From: Algoriphagus sp. CAU 1675
GTDB lineage: Bacteria > Bacteroidota > Bacteroidia > Cytophagales > Cyclobacteriaceae
Assembly: GCF_029222925.1 (NCBI RefSeq)
Contig: NZ_JARHUI010000005.1
Coordinates: 124,001 to 188,000, forward strand
Direction of reading: 5' to 3'
Length of the DNA: 64,000 bases
Shown here: in pieces, positions 60,205-64,000 of the stretch
How the letters are laid out: each line of letters starts with the position of its first letter
Position numbering within the stretch: position 1 is the first letter of the stretch
The notes under the pieces: model-generated
Database searches by the model: none
What the model was told of the DNA's origin: nothing
The model's input: only the letters and a program-made list of their open reading frames with translations
Made by a program: the position numbers and the translations under genes

Positions 60205-63114
60205 ATGAATCTCACCAAGACGAAAATAAAGCTGAACAGCAAAGTTGTGATATTCCTTATTGGAATGATTCTGTCTGTAAATTCCCTAAGCGCCCAAAAT
60301 TCCGGCGATTTTCAGGGCTTGCCTTTCATTACAAATTATGAAGCCTCCACCTATAAGGCAGGAATACAAAATTGGGATATCATTCAGGATAATGCCGGTA
60401 GGTTATTCGTCGCCAACAATCTGGGGCTTTTGGAATTTGATGGAAAATCATGGAATAGATACGGACTAAACAACACCAAAGTCCGATCAGCCTTTTTTGG
60501 AATAGACGGTAAAATCTATGTGGGAAGTCAGGCTGATTTCGGGTATCTCTCCTCAGATGAAACCGGCCAACTTCAATACACCTCCCTCGCTGACAGCTTG
60601 CCTTCATCCGTTCGGGACTTTGACGAAACATGGAAAGTGTTTGGGGTAGGAAATCAAATCTATTTTTGCACATTCAAACGAATCTATAGCTATGATGGAA
60701 GAGAAATCAAGGTTATCGATTCTGACCGTAGACTGGACATTTCCTTCCAAGTGGACAATCTGCTCTATACGCAGATTTCCGACAGTGGACTTTTTCAAAT
60801 CAAGCCTGAAGGCTTTGAATTGATCCGAAACGGTGATTTTTTCAAGGATAAGAGAATTTCAAACATCCTGAACTATGAGCAAGATCAATGGCTGATCACC
60901 ACCTTTTCCCATGGAGCATATTTGTACGATGGAACTATAAAACCATTTCCATTGAGTGAAGATTTCTGGAAGGATGAATTTCTGATCAATTATAGCACCC
61001 GGCTCAAAAATGGAAATATTGCTTTAGGCACCCAAAATGCAGGCATATTTGTTTTGGACAAAGGAGGTAATTTGGTTCTACACCTTGACAAAAATTCAGG
61101 CTTGATGGATTTGACCATCAACTACATCTACGAGGACGAACAACAGAATCTATGGTTGGCGATGAACAATGGAGTCGCACGAATTGATCTCCATTCTCCA
61201 TTCACCAAAATCGATAATCGCATGGGGATTTCCGGAGCAGGATATGCTGCCTTAAAAAAGGACAAGGAATTCTATTTAGGCACCAATAATGGACTTTTTG
61301 TTTGGAAAGATGGCAAAACTGACTTTGTGAAAGGAAGTGCCGGACAAGTTTATTCCGTTCAGGATATTAACGGGAAAGTAATTCTCGGACATCACAACGG
61401 GACTTTTTTGATTGAAAACCAACAAGCCCGAAAAATTTCAGAAGAACAGGGAGCCTGGATTTTGAAGCCCATCCCCAATAGACCCAACTTTTTCATTCAG
61501 GGAACCTACACCGGGTTAAATCTTTTTGAATGGAAAAATGAAAGTTTGGCCTTCATCAAGAAAATCCAGGGATTCAATGAATCTTCCAGAGTCATGGAAT
61601 TTGACGGGAATACTTTATGGGTCGCCCATGGTTACAAGGGGGTTTTTAAAATTCGGTTTAATGAGGATTACACTGAAGTCATAGAAAGAAAACTCTACAA
61701 CAGCGCCCAAGGATTCCCCAATGACGTTTTAATCAATGTATATAAGATTTCCAACCGATTGATTTTCACTGCAAATGGCGGATTTTATGGATACGAGCTC
61801 AACAGTGATTACTTCAAGCCATTGAATGAGTTCAATGATTTATTCGGATATGGAACGGTGATGGCTGACATGGAAGCGGATGATATTGGCAATTTGTACT
61901 TTATAGAACAAACAAAGCTTGGGGTCATCAAACCCCAAAGCAATCACAAACTGAAGGTACACTCAACTCCTTTCAATAAAATCCGAAGCTTTTGGAATGA
62001 TGATCTGGCCAACATTATCGCCTTGGACAATCAAAATATCCTGATTGGCGGTAAACAGGGATTTATCCATTACAGGCCCCAACTGGACATCCCCAATTCG
62101 GATAAGCCAAAAATTATTTTCCGGGAAATTTCCAATTGGGGAAAAGAAAACAAACTTTTATTTGCGGGCCATAAGAAGGAGTTGGAACAATCCGAAAATC
62201 AGAATCCTCCTAGTTTCAGTTTTTCCCAAAACTCTTTCAGCTTCGATTATGTAGCCCCTCATTTTGAAAGCGGAGATGAGATTCTGTATCAATATAAACT
62301 TGAAAATTTTGATGAGGACTGGTCCACCTGGACCGCGGAAAACAAAAAAGGCTACACCAACTTACGGGAAGGGGATTACATATTTCGTGTTCGTGCCAAA
62401 ACTATATTTGATGATGTCACAGAGGAAATCGAATTTCCCTTTCAAATCTCGCCGCCCTTTTACCGAACATATGTTGCCTACCTGATCTATGGGGGTTCCA
62501 TATTTTCAATCTTAATGGTTGGTTTCAAGTGGCTGGACAGGAGACATAAAAGCGAAACCAAACAATTGGAACTGGAAAAAAACAAAGCCTTAAAGCGGAA
62601 AGACAATGAAATCGAGTCATTGACGCAGAAGTCCGAAAGAGAGATAATGGCACTAAAAAACGCCAAACTCCAAGCCGATGTAGAGTTGAAAAACCAGGAG
62701 CTTACTTCTTCAGCTATGCACCTGATCCAGAAAAACCAATTGCTCACAACCGTAAAAAATTCCTTAAAGACACTTGCCAAGGATGAGAAAGCAAAGTTAA
62801 TGAACAGCCAACTCAACCGGCTGATCAAGTCCATTGACAAGGATTTGGAAGGAGGTCAGGAATGGTCCCAATTTGCCGAAAACTTTGATCAGGTTCATGG
62901 AAATTTCATCACCCGACTCAAAGAGCGGTATCCGGAACTCACACCCCAGGAAATCAAGTTCAGCGCCTACATTCGAATGAATCTCAACACCAAAGAAATA
63001 GCTAATCTCTTGGGTATTTCAGTTAGGGGAGTTGAAATCGGTCGCTATCGGGTCAGAAAAAAGCTTGGACTTACCCGAAAAGACAACCTCAGTGATTTTC
63101 TACTTAGATTTTAG
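60205..63114 (+). CDS. membrane-spanning propeller/Y_Y_Y/LuxR-type regulator
   Basis: About 969 residues from the ATG at 60205 (an ATG at 60160 is also possible), with a signal peptide ending SLSAQ. A Reg_prop-type periplasmic propeller spans about 30-640, with repeats such as YIYEDEQQNLWLAMNNGVARI. A Y_Y_Y domain follows (YQYKLENFDEDWSTW), then one transmembrane segment (YGGSIFSILMVGFKW), a long cytoplasmic coiled coil, and a C-terminal LuxR-type helix-turn-helix (LTPQEIKFSAYIRMNLNTKE). No histidine kinase or receiver domain is present, so sensing and DNA binding are in one chain. It is divergent from the glucan lipoprotein and likely controls that locus. Confidence 0.85.
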   Translation: MNLTKTKIKLNSKVVIFLIGMILSVNSLSAQNSGDFQGLPFITNYEASTYKAGIQNWDIIQDNAGRLFVANNLGLLEFDGKSWNRYGLNNTKVRSAFFGIDGKIYVGSQADFGYLSSDETGQLQYTSLADSLPSSVRDFDETWKVFGVGNQIYFCTFKRIYSYDGREIKVIDSDRRLDISFQVDNLLYTQISDSGLFQIKPEGFELIRNGDFFKDKRISNILNYEQDQWLITTFSHGAYLYDGTIKPFPLSEDFWKDEFLINYSTRLKNGNIALGTQNAGIFVLDKGGNLVLHLDKNSGLMDLTINYIYEDEQQNLWLAMNNGVARIDLHSPFTKIDNRMGISGAGYAALKKDKEFYLGTNNGLFVWKDGKTDFVKGSAGQVYSVQDINGKVILGHHNGTFLIENQQARKISEEQGAWILKPIPNRPNFFIQGTYTGLNLFEWKNESLAFIKKIQGFNESSRVMEFDGNTLWVAHGYKGVFKIRFNEDYTEVIERKLYNSAQGFPNDVLINVYKISNRLIFTANGGFYGYELNSDYFKPLNEFNDLFGYGTVMADMEADDIGNLYFIEQTKLGVIKPQSNHKLKVHSTPFNKIRSFWNDDLANIIALDNQNILIGGKQGFIHYRPQLDIPNSDKPKIIFREISNWGKENKLLFAGHKKELEQSENQNPPSFSFSQNSFSFDYVAPHFESGDEILYQYKLENFDEDWSTWTAENKKGYTNLREGDYIFRVRAKTIFDDVTEEIEFPFQISPPFYRTYVAYLIYGGSIFSILMVGFKWLDRRHKSETKQLELEKNKALKRKDNEIESLTQKSEREIMALKNAKLQADVELKNQELTSSAMHLIQKNQLLTTVKNSLKTLAKDEKAKLMNSQLNRLIKSIDKDLEGGQEWSQFAENFDQVHGNFITRLKERYPELTPQEIKFSAYIRMNLNTKEIANLLGISVRGVEIGRYRVRKKLGLTRKDNLSDFLLRF

Positions 63115-63290
63115 GCAATTTGTCAGAGAAAAGCCGATTACTAAGGTCTAGCTTTGTGGAAATTGAAAATTAACGGATAGTCTATATCATTCGAGTCCTT
63201 CAAACAAAATCCCATAGCTGAGTGCCGTTTAAGCTTGAATTAAAAAAAGCGATGATTTGGAGTAGGCTCTAACTTTTATGCATAAAAAAA

Positions 63291-63310
63291 GCCGATCATT
63301 TCTGATCGGC
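63291..63310 (-). terminator. terminator after the initiator tRNA
   Basis: Perfect 8-bp arms GCCGATCA / TGATCGGC with a 4-base loop and a T-run on the minus strand. Confidence 0.9.
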
Positions 63311-63317
63311 TTCGTAG

Positions 63318-63390
<73 letters not shown>

Positions 63391-63454
63391 ATATATTTTT
63401 AGGCTTTTAAACCTTTATTTCTTTCTTCAATCGCCCTTCCGGCGAATTGTGATA

Positions 63455-63462
63455 CAAAGGTA
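63455..63462 (-). promoter_or_regulatory. -7 promoter box TACCTTTG for the initiator tRNA
   Basis: The minus strand reads TACCTTTG, about 65 bases before the mature tRNA 5' end. Confidence 0.55.
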
Positions 63463-63485
63463 AGGACAAACTCTCAAAAATCAAG

Positions 63486-63493
63486 TACCTTTG
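63486..63493 (+). promoter_or_regulatory. -7 promoter box TACCTTTG for era
   Basis: TACCTTTG, 17 bases before the era ATG and back to back with the tRNA promoter box. Confidence 0.55.
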
Positions 63494-63510
63494 TGAAAAA
63501 TTTAATTGGA

Positions 63511-64000
63511 ATGATCACTCAAAAACACCAAGCAGGATTCGTCAACATCATCGGAAAGCCCAATGTGGGCAAATCCACGCTGATGAATATTTTGGTGGGC
63601 GAGCGTCTTTCCATCATTTCTTCCAAAGCCCAGACCACACGCCACCGGATCTTGGGGCTGATCAACTCGGATCAATATCAGATCGTGTTTTCCGATACCC
63701 CGGGGATGCTCAAGCCTCAGTATGAGCTGCACAAAAGCATGATGAATTTCGTCAATCTTTCCCTGGAAGATGCCGATATCATACTTTTCGTAACTGACCT
63801 TTTTGAAAATGATGCAGAAATAGAATCCATCATCGAGCGGATCAACAAATCCGGTATTCCGGTAATTCTGGTCATTAATAAAATAGATCTGGCCAAAGAA
63901 GGACAGTTGGACGAAGTGACCAAATATTGGACGGACCGGATCAAAGCAGATACCATCATCCCTGTATCCGCCAAGGAAAAATTCAATACGGAGCGAATTC
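63511..64000 (+). CDS. era: GTPase Era (partial)
   Basis: The visible 163 residues are the N-terminal GTPase domain of Era, starting MITQKHQAGFVNIIGKPN. G1 is GKPNVGKS (15-22), a switch I segment follows (QTTRHRILG), G3 is DTPG, G4 NKID and G5 SAKE. Era binds 16S rRNA near its 3' end and assists 30S assembly. The C-terminal KH domain lies beyond the right edge. The start is supported by conserved N-terminal residues and the upstream promoter box. Confidence 0.93.
   Translation, partial: MITQKHQAGFVNIIGKPNVGKSTLMNILVGERLSIISSKAQTTRHRILGLINSDQYQIVFSDTPGMLKPQYELHKSMMNFVNLSLEDADIILFVTDLFENDAEIESIIERINKSGIPVILVINKIDLAKEGQLDEVTKYWTDRIKADTIIPVSAKEKFNTERI

Overview
The window looks like a chromosomal core segment of a Cytophagales-type member of the Bacteroidota, most likely from the Cyclobacteriaceae/Algoriphagus neighbourhood (inference from gene content, not from a search). 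Signs are -7 promoter boxes of the form TAnnTTTG, general absence of Shine-Dalgarno sequences except a perfect one before rpsU, TonB plug/OMP_b-brl proteins, DUF2851, bacillithiol synthesis (bshA), atpD-atpC standing apart from other ATP synthase genes, and many signal-peptide and lipobox proteins.

Layout. 1-3381: marC (partial), serC and aroQ on the minus strand, rlmN on the plus strand. 3453-6663: a plug-domain secreted protein without a barrel and a small outer-membrane barrel. 6680-10622: a compact minus-strand operon of a small membrane protein, mutL and two rhomboid proteases. 10935-22804: a GH3/beta-lactamase fusion, an M24 peptidase lipoprotein, bshA, a fatty-acid hydroxylase-like protein, an NAD-binding epimerase-like protein, a PQQ dehydrogenase with built-in cytochrome c, an acyl-CoA dehydrogenase and xerD. 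22892-33910: a deformylase-like protein, an ABC-F ATPase, alkD, a TonB receptor, nucleoside phosphorylase, trhO, a NeuD-like acyltransferase, DUF2851 and pyrF.

33855-36289 is the most unusual stretch: an A+T-rich cassette (M23 metallopeptidase lipoprotein plus a small secreted protein) bounded by two 57-bp copies of the 5' end of pyrF, as if DNA had entered at the start of pyrF and supplied a replacement 5' end. 36321-41498: polyprenyl-phosphate sugar genes (flippase-like, GT2, two GT39). 41567-43117: hpf, xerC and rpsU. 43420-44741 is a second A+T-rich cassette: a six-cysteine secreted peptide translationally coupled to a DUF4221/propeller-like lipoprotein.

44799-57498: atpC-atpD, an NlpC/P60 lipoprotein, a persulfide dioxygenase-rhodanese fusion, a DPP-IV-like peptidase, a D-Ala-D-Ala-ligase family protein, purM, a neutral ceramidase-like protein, a methyltransferase with a UbiA-like membrane protein, and an SGNH esterase. 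57556-63114 is a small beta-glucan locus: GH16 lipoprotein, a lipoprotein with two tandem ~155-residue domains, and a divergent membrane-spanning propeller/Y_Y_Y/LuxR regulator, with no SusC/SusD in view. 63318-63390 is the initiator tRNA, and era runs off the right edge. Eighteen hairpins, most of them terminator-like, punctuate the units. No CRISPR array, transposase, phage integrase or rRNA was seen.
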